64,000 nucleotides of DNA, taken from Lethocerus indicus (Eukaryota; Arthropoda; Insecta; Hemiptera; Belostomatidae). The stretch covers positions 21,036,365 through 21,100,364 of the forward strand of contig JACDQD010000007.1 of the NCBI GenBank assembly GCA_019843655.1, given 5' to 3'. Positions 51,246 through 62,176 of this stretch are shown here, piece after piece. The notes beneath the pieces were generated by a model that was not told where the DNA came from, did no database searches, and worked only from the letters and a program-made list of their open reading frames with translations. Position numbers and translations under genes: made by a program. How positions within the stretch are numbered: position 1 is the first letter of the stretch; each line of letters begins with the position of its first letter.

Positions 51246-51320
51246 GTCGAGATCACAAAGAGAGAGCCGCTGAAAGCTCCAATTTGGCATGCTCCTTCCG
51301 GGCCTTCCTACCCCCGAAAA

Positions 51321-54300
51321 TAATTGTTAGAACCCAGATCACGCTTCATCAACTAATAATAATAAGGAAGATTTCAAATTGCGTCCTTATATTATAAGTA
51401 GTGAACGATACTTCATTGAACGGTCCGTAACCTTTAAAAATAGACTTATTGTAAAGCCTCAGCCTCTATTACGTTTGCCCGTCATTGTTCTTTGAACCAT
51501 CGTAGTGCACTACGTGACTGTAGTGCCTTTTCAAATAAGCACACTGGGTACCGGACGTTAATGGGGTATTATTGTCAGCGTGGATCCTATCCACTCGACG
51601 GGGGTACTCTTGAGCATACAAAGGAAATACCGCAAAGGATCTGATTCTGTACACTGTTGGGTCTTCAAACCGAGAAGGAGTTCAAAAATAATTATTGTTC
51701 CAAGAGAAAATACATATTAATAGACTATGATTTACTAGAAAATTACGATACACGTGTTCTGAGTTTATTTATTTATATTTGAAAATGCCGAATTTTAACT
51801 TATCAATTAGACGAACACAGTTTAGATTTATTTTGTGATTACAAGTTGTTCTAGCTGCATCCCTTCTGGAGATATTGTGCCAGCATTCGATGCCAGATGT
51901 TGTTGGCAACTCGCAAGGTAACAAAGAAGAATTACTTATCTGCGCGCGTTTACACCCGTGACACAGCCGTATGGCGAGTCACGGGTAGGACCGAGCCGGC
52001 ATCCCACAATGCCCGACCCGGCTCATCATTTATCTTATCCCTCCCCTGTGACGAACCGCGTTAATTTTCCGTTGATTTGTAAAAGCCGGCCGTAGATCAT
52101 TGTTGCACAATGGACGGGTGGCCGAGTGTGGAAAACCGCAGGCGGCGGGGCTTTAGGAAAGTGGAAAAAAGCGGGCCGGGCTCGAGAAGCGTCACGGGGG
52201 CCTCCGCTTTGTCGGCTCTTTAAGGACAACCGTGAAAATTCATTGGCCACGTCCCGCCCGGGCCCCATCCACTCTGCCGCATCACGTACTGATCCCGCGT
52301 TAATATACTACGGAGGAAATTTTATTTCGGTAATATTTATTCCGGTTTTGACACTTTCGACCTACCGGGGCCGGGTTTACGACCGGGGCGCCGAATAATT
52401 TATTGTTCCTTATTTACTCGCGCTTCGTAAAACTGGAGGAAAGCCGTCGGTATGAGTAAAATGTGTTGACGTGACCCTAAAATACTTTGAAAATAGTTGA
52501 AAATTATTGAATGCTGAAACAGAGTGGTATGATTGTTAGTTAGCGGTATGATATCGTTGATAGCAAACGAAAATCCAAATTATACCCAAAATATCGAGTA
52601 ATAAAATACCATACCCCGAGTCAATTGAGCCCCGCGGGATTCGGTGAATAGTACACCCTTACCGATAAGGAAATGAAGTGGAAAAGAAACTCGTTGTATC
52701 GATAATATTGTTATTGCGGCTGTTTGAACACAGATAACAGATTGTGTGGAGGAAATGACGAAAAATATGCTGGAAAAAATGTCTGATTTATACACATCCG
52801 GAACGGAAGAGTATAATAATTCAAACCGACGGCCCCTCACCGATTGGGTTCGTGAGACAAGCAAATAGGGAATGAATTTCACGAAGCTCTCTCTCCCTCT
52901 CTCTCTGCCTCAACACGAAGCAATTTTATTGTTAAAGTTCAATAATAAATTCACCTAAAACCGTCAGATTATTCTTATTTACTTATGGTCTCCGTGGGAA
53001 AGAACGCGATGAAATTCCTGTGCCAGCGATATGGCAATTATTTTATTAACTGGGAGCTTTACCTACGCTTAGAAGCCTAAGACCAAATTAGTATTTTTAT
53101 GAGAATATATTGTATCTTTGTACTTATTGGGGGTAGCGAGGGGGCGGGGAATATTTATTGAATTGAAAAAATGTCGAGGCGAAATAAAACATTAATCGAT
53201 ATTTGGAATAGGAAATGATGCTTATAATAACAAAAGAGGATGCTCTCCATTAACTAGCAACGAACTGCCCAACTGGTTCAAAATAATTGGGATAGTCGTT
53301 ATGGCCGAATCAGTCTTTTTCCAACAGAGCTTATACCACGTCATAGACATTCATTCCGAACGAATTTATCCCCCAGAATATAACACTATTCCTCACGTTA
53401 TTAGTTTAAAAATTGGACGACATAAATTTGTCCATCGCCCGGAGCAATTTCCGATGTCAATGTAGACAATTATATTTTGTAAACCGTTGAATAATAATGT
53501 TGAGTGGGGGGGAGGAAGCATAGCCCGGAGACCGGGGACGTTGAATTATTGAAACAGAGCGTTGGAACCATTAAAAGTGTAGCGTTCCATTTATATGTAA
53601 CCGAGTCGAATCTCGAATGTAACAGGAAGTTGTTAGTTATGGCCGGCATGTGGCCCAACATGAAAGGGGAGTGTCCCGCCTTATCCGTGAACTTTGCCTG
53701 ATTTATAGCGCTCCATTACGAAAATAAAAAGTAAATTAAAAATTAGAACCCAGAGAATAAAGAGGGACGTTAGTCATTCCCGGGGTGTGTATACCCGAGC
53801 GATATACGTTTAATCGACTCGTCCGAACCGTCGGCGTTACCTCTAATAGGATGTCCAAAATTTCTGTCTCGGTCTATTTACATAATTCGATAAGATCAAC
53901 TTATTTCGTATTCAATTTTCAAATGGATCGCGGCGTCTCTAATGAGAGCCGGCCAGCACACATTTACACGCGACGCCACACCATTTCGATGTAACGTCGA
54001 ATAATAGGACCGGCCATTAGTCACACCGAAAATGCCCTGTAATAAACGCGGCTCAGACGATTTTACCGAAACGCCAGAGTGAAATTTACATTATTACGGG
54101 AGCCACTGTCGCTATAAACAGTGTAATCGTAATGAAACGCATTTGAATATGAGAGCCGTCCGATTGAATACGAGTCCGCTATTTACCAGGCGGTAAGAGA
54201 GCGAAGCAAGGAAGTAAGATAAATTATGTAGGAAAGAAATATGTATTATTGTCCGCAGATAAACAGATTTAATTTGATGGAGAAATGATGGTGGTGTGAC

Positions 54301-55779
54301 GTTTTGGATAGTTGATTCTACTCGGTCTGACGGCATTTATTAATTCATTTCGTAAAATGACAGGGGTAAAAGCAGTTTCCTTTTATGCCACGATCCACTC
54401 CACATCACCCGCTTTCAACCCCGGATACGTATAAAATAACCGACTACAAAAACCCCTCCTCACAGAATTTTGGGATATTTGTTTTTTTTTCTTCGCCTCC
54501 TGTAGGGGATGCCACTGGAGATCAAGCAGTCCGGACAACCGTAAATATCCGTCCTATTGACTGGGGCCCGAACTGGGACCCCGCGTCTCAGGTAGCTTTC
54601 ACCGCACGACCGACCCTCCAACCCTGCACCGATTGCCCTCCAAAGTCCTCCCCCATACCTTATTTCGCCGACAGCAAAGAGAAAAAGGGAACGAAGATTC
54701 GTACATACTTTCCGTACGGGTTGGCCAGCTTGAAAGAGAAATATCTAATTCTCCGTGAACAGCGGGAGTGATCACAGGAGAGAGTGATACACTGACGAGA
54801 TTGATAGGATAAAAATAAATCTGTCTACTGTAGACTGGAGAGAGGAGACATTCGAAAAATAGACCCCCGAAATTCCAAATGATTGAATTTTACTTCAATT
54901 AAGTGTGGTTAACCGAATGACATTACTACTAAGTGAAGTACTGGGGTTGTACACTCCATACTTGGAAACACGCAGTTCTATGCAACAAAAATAGAATGAA
55001 TATCGTTTGATTGGCGTACAAATAAAAATATCCCCGCGAGCTTCTGGTATATCCGCCGCCCCTAGGTGTGCTTTCTGATAAGTGTACGCTGCACGAGGGG
55101 CCCGGACCAAGCTATAATTTCGGAATTGGGCTATTAATCATTTCCCCCGTTCTAGTGTATTATCGGCCGGTTAAGTAGCCATTTGTGTCGTCCGCTATCG
55201 CCATTATCAAGAACGTATCTCATTAGGGCGCCGTCAATTTCCCGGACTAGATATTCGCGGGTTGGGAAGCGGGGGTCGCTGGGTACGATGCCGCGGACAT
55301 TTGGCCGCCAGAAATTCTGTACCCCGGGACATGAGAAGAGAGGAGGAATTCGAAAGGTGGCCACCCCGGCAGTTTTCGTGAGTGGGCGCAATTAAAAATA
55401 ATTGAAACAAATGTGGGGCCCCAGCCGGGGACATCTTCGGCCCGCCCGACGATTTATGCCCGCGGCCTTACACTCCGTCTTGCTCGGACTCCGCCCCCTC
55501 AGCCCGACCCTATTTCTCAATCTGCCACCGTATTCTCCCCTCTCTTCAATTTGTTCAGCCCGAGTCAATTAACTTATTTATTTAGCCTCCCACCTGATGC
55601 TGCCAATCGAGATTGACTCTCGGAGAGTAATTCTTTCTGAGGTACAATCAATTATGAGGACAAAAATAGTTACAATAATATATTTACATTTGTGCGTATA
55701 AATTATAAATACATATCTACAGCACTAAGGAACGGACAAATATTAATGAAATCTCGATAATAATTCTTATTTTTTTTAA
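51321..55779. other. Non-coding: mixed AT-rich DNA and CpG islands
   Basis: GC-rich islands are at about 51950-52460, 53490-54080, 54380-54770 and 55020-55620. A short CT-rich run lies at 52887-52906. The 128-codon frame at 54385-54771 contains a polypyrimidine tract followed by TGTAG at 54501-54505, so a real exon could begin there. It is not recognisable. TGATTTAT words lie at 52784 and 53699. Confidence 0.45.
52887..52906. repeat. Short CT-rich microsatellite
   Basis: CTCTCTCTCCCTCTCTCTCT, ten dinucleotides with one CC interruption. Confidence 0.85.
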
Positions 55780-56000
55780 TACCTGTTATGTGATCTGCGA
55801 GGGTTTGGTCCTTTGCCAGCCAAAAATACGGAATTCTGTTATCACTTACTCACTAAAAAAACAATAATGGAGCTCATTTATAACATCGTCAAAACAAATA
55901 CTACAAAATATCTTCCTCCGACGGGTTTAGACTTACTGTCAGGATGCTTCATAGGCAGTTGACATGTCATCCGAATGCTACTGAAGATGGACTCAGCCTA
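55780..56000 (-). repeat. Fold-back repeat, degenerate deleted copy
   Basis: TACCTGTTATGTGATCTGCG joins directly to GGTTTGGTCCTTTGCCAGCC, i.e. the outer and middle parts of the family arm with the intervening 40 or so bases missing. At 55979-55999 the opposite-orientation piece CTACTGAAGATGGACTCAGCC resembles the family's CTACTGAAGATGGCGAGCAGCC. About 160 bp of unrelated sequence lies between. Confidence 0.55.
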
Positions 56001-59000
56001 GCGTAGGTAGTTGTGACAGTTTTTTTTTAGTTCCTCTTTTATGGGTGGCATTAGTAAAAGTTTTGCTCTCAATACTGCCTGGCTGGAGAGTTGGTACAGA
56101 TAACTAGCAATGGCAGTGATATTCTAAACCCTCGCTACCTCCCGAACACGGGTATTAATTTACAAGTTGAACGCTGAACCATTCAAGTGTAACAAATGTT
56201 TTTACTCTTTTGACTTAACGGGCCCTCCTGCCTTCTTCCGTTTCCGTAAGATAACCTAAAGTGAATAATGTCGCTGACAGCCCAGAGGCCAGAACTGGAG
56301 CAGACGAACAGAAGTTTAAACTTAGCCCGATGACGGAGTGCCAGCTATTTCTCCGCGTCCTACACATCGTTTCCTCGACATGCCCCGTTGAAATCGTACA
56401 AGAATGAAACCGATTCAACTCGTCCGCCTCCATACAATGGCCCTTATTCTATTCCCTTTGCGAATAATAAATTTAATAATTCGAGGGTTTTTTATTTTGT
56501 CCGCCAAGTTAATTGCCCAAAAGAATATGAACGTCTCATTTTTAGACTTGAACTGCCCCATCAAGAAAATTCAAGTGGTCATTTAACATTTAAGACAGAC
56601 CTCTAAGAAGTACAATATATATTTTAATGAAACTGATATTACTTTCTTTCTATGTTTTGTGGCTTACTAATATGTAACATGGGAAAAATAGTAGTTCTCA
56701 TTATTCTGATCATTTAGAGAAAAATTATCGCTTATTATTGATAAATGCTTTAGATTACTGGCTGCAGAATAATTTTCATCGATATGATGGGCCCTTAATA
56801 GGAAAATTAGGCAAAAATTACTAAATCTGCTATACAGGTTAGAACCTTAACAGAATGCTTAGTCTAACCTAACACTCGGACTAGTTTAATATTTAAATCG
56901 GAGACCCAATTATTGTAAATACTCTATATTTATATCGAAATCGTGTACGGCAGTAGGATTTAGTGGAAATACACGGTAAAATTGGTGACGTTTTGAATGC
57001 TCGGAGGAGGAAACCTGTCGAAGCCGGTGTGCGCCCATCGGTCCACGAGTGTCGGAAGCAATGCCCCAAATCTGTCTCTGTGTGCTCATTGTGTCTCCCT
57101 CCCGGGGGGCTTTTCACCGGTGTCCCGTCTCCTCTGCCAGCCCAAATCCAATATCCCGTTGAAAGGGCGGATAAAAGGCGGTCGCCGGCGGATTATACAG
57201 CGGCGGCACCCGAGGAGCTACTCTTGCGAAAAAATCCCTCGGCAAAAGCCCCCCGGGGGGGATTTCCTCCGGCCTATCAACGGACCCCGATCATCCCGCC
57301 CTCCGACTGGACTTCGCTTGATTTTCTACCGAAGGTTCTAGCCCTTTACAGGTTGTAAAGTACAACGGGCTTTCACCTGCCCGATTGCGCATTTTTCTAC
57401 AGCCGAAACCGGTCGGGCATAAGGCCGAATCAGTGATAGGAGACAGATGATATATGAATACTTTATATTCAATTTTTAAATAGCATTACTTTTTTACTTT
57501 TGATTATTATAAAATTCATTACTCATTTAATCACACAATCCTTCACAGGTATCATATTTAATACAGCCTAATCTCCTTAGTCTCCGAATTCTGTTTATAT
57601 GGCGGTAACCCTATAAAACGTACATTATAACGTCCATCCTGAATATGTGCCAGACAATTTTTAATACTTATACACTCTTTTGCAATAACCACTGAAATTA
57701 CAAGAAATTACGAGAACTTACTGAGAAATAACCCCCCGTGCATGTACATATTTCAATTTCGGACGGAGCTGTAGCTCCTCTGACATTTCATGTAAAGAAC
57801 GCATTAGAAATAGAAGTTTTATTGTGCCAGATATTCAAATCTTGTTCCGACATAACGATCCCTATTCATTTTTAATTCTCGTTAATAGCCGTTGTACCAC
57901 CACCTTATCTTACTTTGTACAATGGAGCTTTTCTTTTGTGTACAGCGAAAAAACAAACCTGAATTAGTCTCAGTCAGTTATTTCTGACCAGTATGCGAGG
58001 AAATATTAAGCGCTCGTTCTTATTCTAGGTGTCACTGAGGCTTTTGTTTAATACTGCGGAGGCGAACAAGCACTTCATTAAGGTCCATTTTCATTAACGA
58101 ATAAATTATGGTCGAATATATCGATATTTTTCATGCAATTTGAACTACGCAAGAGGTAGCATTACTCGAGTTTAGAACACATACCACAGTAATATAACGA
58201 GTAGATTTAGTTTTAGCTATTTTAAAGCGTTAACGGACAGCGATTAATATACCGCGAAACATATACTTTTACACATATTCAGGTACTAAAACCGGTTTAC
58301 CGGAATGGACCAAAATCGCGATCAACGCCAGAAAAAATATTGTTTGGTCAATGTAGCACCAGCGGATTATAGAGACGTCGACTTTATCGAATGCAATTTC
58401 CAGCTTCGCCTCACAGTCGTGAAGGAATTCGGCGGTAGTGAGTCTCGTATTTTTCTTCATTCCGCGGACGGTTCAGGTCGCCTTCATAAATCGTCATTCT
58501 CCCGGCTGTTGGGAGGCGAAAAAAAAAAGAATCTAGTGAGAATAGGAGCTGGAAATGAGATGAGCGAACAATTTCTTCCAGGGCTCGGATTATAAATAAT
58601 AACACCCGAGAAGGAGGAGGCGGTGGAAGGAACAGATGTGTTATAATAACAGAGCCGGTGAGGGGGTTGACGCCTTAATGCCGACAGCCGGAGGACGTCC
58701 AGGAATTTATTAAGAGGCTTTTACAACGCGGCCTCCGTCCGATTAATCATCCTTGTAGATTACACATTAACCTCGTTGCTAAAGGGGGAAAAGGCCACGT
58801 CTGAGTTACGAGGCGCTTTAATCATCGACACGTCTCCTCCCCCTCCAGCCGCGTTTCACGTTTCTTCGGCGAGGTATCGGCCGTTGTTATATCATTAAAG
58901 CCTGACTTATTGGCCGGTAGTTGGTCGATTGTCTAATGGTGGATCCGCCAAGGACGCATAAAAAAAAATGAAACCGGGTACGTTGTAGTGCAACGAAATA

Positions 59001-60150
59001 TAGCGTTGCCGCTCCCCTAATTTATGAGCCACGATTAATATGAAACTTTCGTGTTGTATGTGCACGTATGCCTGTCAACATTAAACAGCGCAATGAATCA
59101 TCATCATGATCCGCCTTTAGTCAGCGAATCTAACAGATGAGAATATGGTAGTGTTAAAACATTTCTGTGCGAACAGAATATAAACTTAATGCAAACACAA
59201 TCGCCAAGCCCTTGTGAGAGTACCGTGTTATATCATCACCTTGGCAATCTTTACTCTGAACGACTGAAATCACTGTACAAATAAACGCATCTGAAAAGAG
59301 TGTCTCACGGCAACGGATCAGGAAATGGCACTTTGTGGCCATAAATTTTAAAAATAGCAGCCATTATCTTCATACTTACAACCTTTGTTTGTTTCCCACG
59401 ATGAGCTCTCGTATTCTAGAGAAAATGCTTGGAGCTTCTCAAATATGAGGGAATGTAACATTAAGAGGATTTTTTAATCTATGTTCTTTTGTATGGGGTC
59501 CGAAATCGTTCTACCAAAAGGCATAGCCCGCAACTCGAAAACAATATCTCTATATTACACGGTCTGATCACACGGCACACAACCTAATTAATAGATAATA
59601 TCGGATCACTAAAATTGATGAGATAATCAAAATACGCTTACTCTGTTTATTATTTTTATTAAACAGTGTCATAGATGTTACGTACGATGACATAATCGTA
59701 GCTAGAAGTGAGGAACTCTGACATTCTACTGCAGTGTCTAATTACCACGGCCACACTGATGTTTAGTTACGCTTCAATTAATTTCATGGGACTCAGCTAT
59801 AATTTTTCCATCGAGTCATTGTGCCCCCCGAGGCGTAGCTTTTCGGTTGCGTCTGGCTACGCCCGATTATCCCCTCGGCTCCGAGTTAGTCAACGAAATT
59901 TCAATTAGTCCGCTCCACCCACCGGTGAGCGGAAATCCCTTTGTGGGCCGCCGCCCCGAAGAAAAACTCCTATAAGTGAGGCCGGCGAGAAAGGAGGCGA
60001 AATTGGGTTGCTAGGGGGTTGGAAAGGGCGCGGGTGCGTGCGTGACCGAGGGCTACCGTGCGCCGGCCCGTCGAAAAGGCCGGTGCGCACGGACGCGCCT
60101 GCAACCCGAGGAGCGGCATAAAAAAGAATTAAGGAAGGCCCCAGGTAGAG

Positions 60151-60267
60151 AGGACAGCTGTCCTGATGATCGGGCCCCGGCCTAGGAAGAGCGGTGGGGG
60201 CCGCTCGCTTTCACAGGGTGACAGCCGCGGGGGCCCCCCAACAAATTACCTGTCCCGCCTGTCACCC
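60151..60267. promoter_or_regulatory. TALE-homeodomain-type site cluster (candidate)
   Basis: AGGACAGCTGTCCT (60151-60164) is a perfect 14-bp palindrome containing two GACAG/CTGTC cores. GGGTGACAGCCGCGGG follows near 60217. TACCTGTCCCGCCTGTCACCC is at 60247-60267, and TGTCATT a few bases later. TGACAG/CTGTCA is the core bound by Meis/Homothorax and TGIF-type TALE homeodomain proteins. The 21-base piece recurs, 20 of 21 identical, at 60731-60751. Function is inferred from motif density. Confidence 0.35.
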
Positions 60268-60321
60268 GTGTCATTACCGCTTACGCCCAGTCCTTCTCCT
60301 CTTATTTCTTTTCCGCTTATT

Positions 60322-60337
60322 TCTCTCTCTCTCTCTT
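60322..60337. repeat. Short (TC)n run
   Basis: Eight TC dinucleotides. Confidence 0.85.
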
Positions 60338-60730
60338 TCCCGGACAATGCATAAAAATGGGAACAGATATTGTAAACGCGTCCCGTGCCGTGACGACCAC
60401 GTCCAGATAAGAAAAACTGGGCTGAAATTGAATATTTCGGAGTTAACTCGAGGAGGGCGCGGAATAACGACGTATCCACTCGACTATTTCGGTATTAACC
60501 TTAAGGGAATTTGAATTAATAAAATGATTGAAACTTGTGCAGAATCGACGCGCATATAGGATGGATTGTTTTAATTTGAAATTCTATTTTTTAATACTTT
60601 TTAAAATTCTTTGGCCCCGGATAATAATCTAGGCGCAGTTTGTGAGAAAAAGGCCTCTCGCGGTTGGTTATCCTAGAGAGAGAGAGATTACGATCCGTCG
60701 GTCAGATTACAAACAGCCCCCTTCTGAGCC

Positions 60731-60751
60731 TACCTGTCCCGGCTGTCACCC
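60731..60751. repeat. Direct repeat of the 60247-60267 element
   Basis: The same 21 bases as 60247-60267 with one G/C change, TACCTGTCCCGG then CTGTCACCC, 484 bp downstream in the same orientation. Sequence around the two copies is otherwise different, so this is not a simple segment duplication. Confidence 0.7.
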
Positions 60752-61947
60752 TCATCACGCTCCTCCCTCCCCGAAACCGCCTCCTTCGGATCTTGTTACA
60801 TTTCCGAATATCTCTTAGGTTTAAGACTTTGTAATAAACTGAAATTCTTCAATATTCTAACAAGGCCCTCGGCCGCGATGGAACTAACCGTACGCTGGAG
60901 CACTCGGTCATTATGCTCGGGTGACGTTGACATGGGACCGACTGACGGGAAATTCCGGGACATTTCAGTTCTGTTTGTCTGGGTCCAAGATGTTTTCCCA
61001 GATTGGCCCACAAACAACCTCCTGTCGCTCCTACACCTGGTTTTCACTTCCCTTTTGTATTTTCGATAGGATCCCACCGGCCCGCAAACAAGTAGCCGTG
61101 TGAATTTCTTCCGAGTTCATCTTTTCAACTTTCCCTTCAAATTCCCGAATAGACTTTTTCTTTCGGACCACCTGCAAACGCTCCATGATTACCCTCTCTA
61201 TTTGCATTACAGAACATAATATTACTAGAGAAACTTCCTTTAATTCTCTACATGCTCTATCCTTAGGCAACGGATTAGTCTATAATTTAGTCCAGTCGAA
61301 TTCTTTCATATCCTGCCACTATTAAATACGTTATGAGTTTAAAAAAATGGACCACTGTAGTGATTAAGGAAAATTGGTGAGTAATTGAGCCCACGATTTC
61401 TCATCCCCGTCTCATATTTCTTAGCCACATAATCTTCACTATCCCCTCTTAATGATGTATAATAGTAAATAATAGGAGAAAAACACGAAACTCGCCCGAC
61501 CATAATTCAAGCCTGGACGGACAATTATACGGTTAGAAAAATATTAGAGGGAGCACTTCCATTTTTGGTTCACCTATATAATTTAGTGAGTTTAAAATCG
61601 TTATTCGACCTAATCATGAAAGGGGTAAGCTATTTATTCGGAATCAAACAAGCCTAGAGAATCTGTCTTCTCGACTATTTTCGTTGTCTTATTTCATTTT
61701 CCAGTCGTATTTATTATGACCGCATTTAGAAACTAAGGTTATTTATTGTCTGTCACTGTTGATGAAAATGTTAATTAATTTTTTATTCCATTGTATTACA
61801 TGTGCTATACTTGCGGTCTAGCAACGCTTTCGGAAATTCCGTCAATGTGAAGTCACTGTTTCTGTACGGTCTGCAATGACGCGGATCATTTTTCGGTTGG
61901 ATTCAGTTGGGGTTAACCAGATGGAGATAGGAGATGGCAACAGTAAG

Positions 61948-61961
61948 GTAAATATTTTTAT
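61948..61961. repeat. Left target-site duplication of fold-back copy 5
   Basis: GTAAATATTTTTAT is repeated exactly at 62163-62176. Confidence 0.85.
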
Positions 61962-62162
61962 ATACCTGTTTTGTGATCTGCGAGGGGTTGGAATACTGTA
62001 GGTTCGTGATGTTTCTGTCTCCTCTCGCTGGTTTGGTCTTTTGCTAGACCGGTTTCGGCTGCTCGCCATCTTCAGTAGCGGTGTTAGTCACTGTTAGCAC
62101 TTTGGATGTTTTTTGGGCATCCTGTACATGTGAAAGTGGCAGTGCAGTGAGGATGCCAGACA
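61962..62162 (-). mobile_element. Fold-back retroposon-like element, copy 5
   Basis: A 201-bp insertion bounded by an exact 14-bp duplication. It starts ATACCTGTTTTGTGATCTGC, carries the whole arm through CTCGCCATCTTCAGTAGCGG and GGATGTTTTTTGGGCATCCT, then folds back for only about 30 bases (GTGGCAGTGCAGTGAGGATGCC). Read on the minus strand it is thus truncated at its 5' side and intact at its 3' side, where GTATAT runs into the A-rich target. The arm frame from the ATG at 62069 is open past the donor-like AG|GTATA. Confidence 0.9.
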
Positions 62163-62176
62163 GTAAATATTTTTAT
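62163..62176. repeat. Right target-site duplication of fold-back copy 5
   Basis: Second copy of GTAAATATTTTTAT, directly following the element. Confidence 0.85.

Larger units (their letters stand above)
46781..51320. other. Non-coding: densest CpG-rich region of the window
   Basis: GC-rich islands at 46790-47170, 47750-48010 and especially 48400-49780, 49850-50560 and 50840-51310 follow each other with only short AT gaps. Octamer words ATGCAAAT/ATTTGCAT occur at 46950, 48740 and 49473, all inside GC-rich DNA. CGCC/CGG triplet runs are at 50341-50358. Frames of 60-87 codons are open on both strands and match nothing known. A CTCF-like word lies at 51231-51245. This could be a promoter-proximal CpG-rich region or a cluster of enhancers. 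Confidence 0.45.
56001..61947. other. Non-coding: AT-rich tracts and CpG islands
   Basis: GC-rich islands are at about 56990-57430, 58270-58970, 59810-60490 and 60610-61110, with the longest AT-rich tracts at 57430-58260 and 58980-59800. A 15-base piece of the fold-back arm (CAGCCGAAACCGGTC, about 57400-57415) stands alone. A cluster of TGTCA-type sites lies at 60151-60751. Frames up to 131 codons (56963-57358) are unrecognised. Confidence 0.45.

Noticed and set aside
56963..57358. 131-codon open frame (also 125 codons at 6098-6475 minus)
   Set aside because: Both have overlapping open frames in other frames or strands and no recognisable motif.
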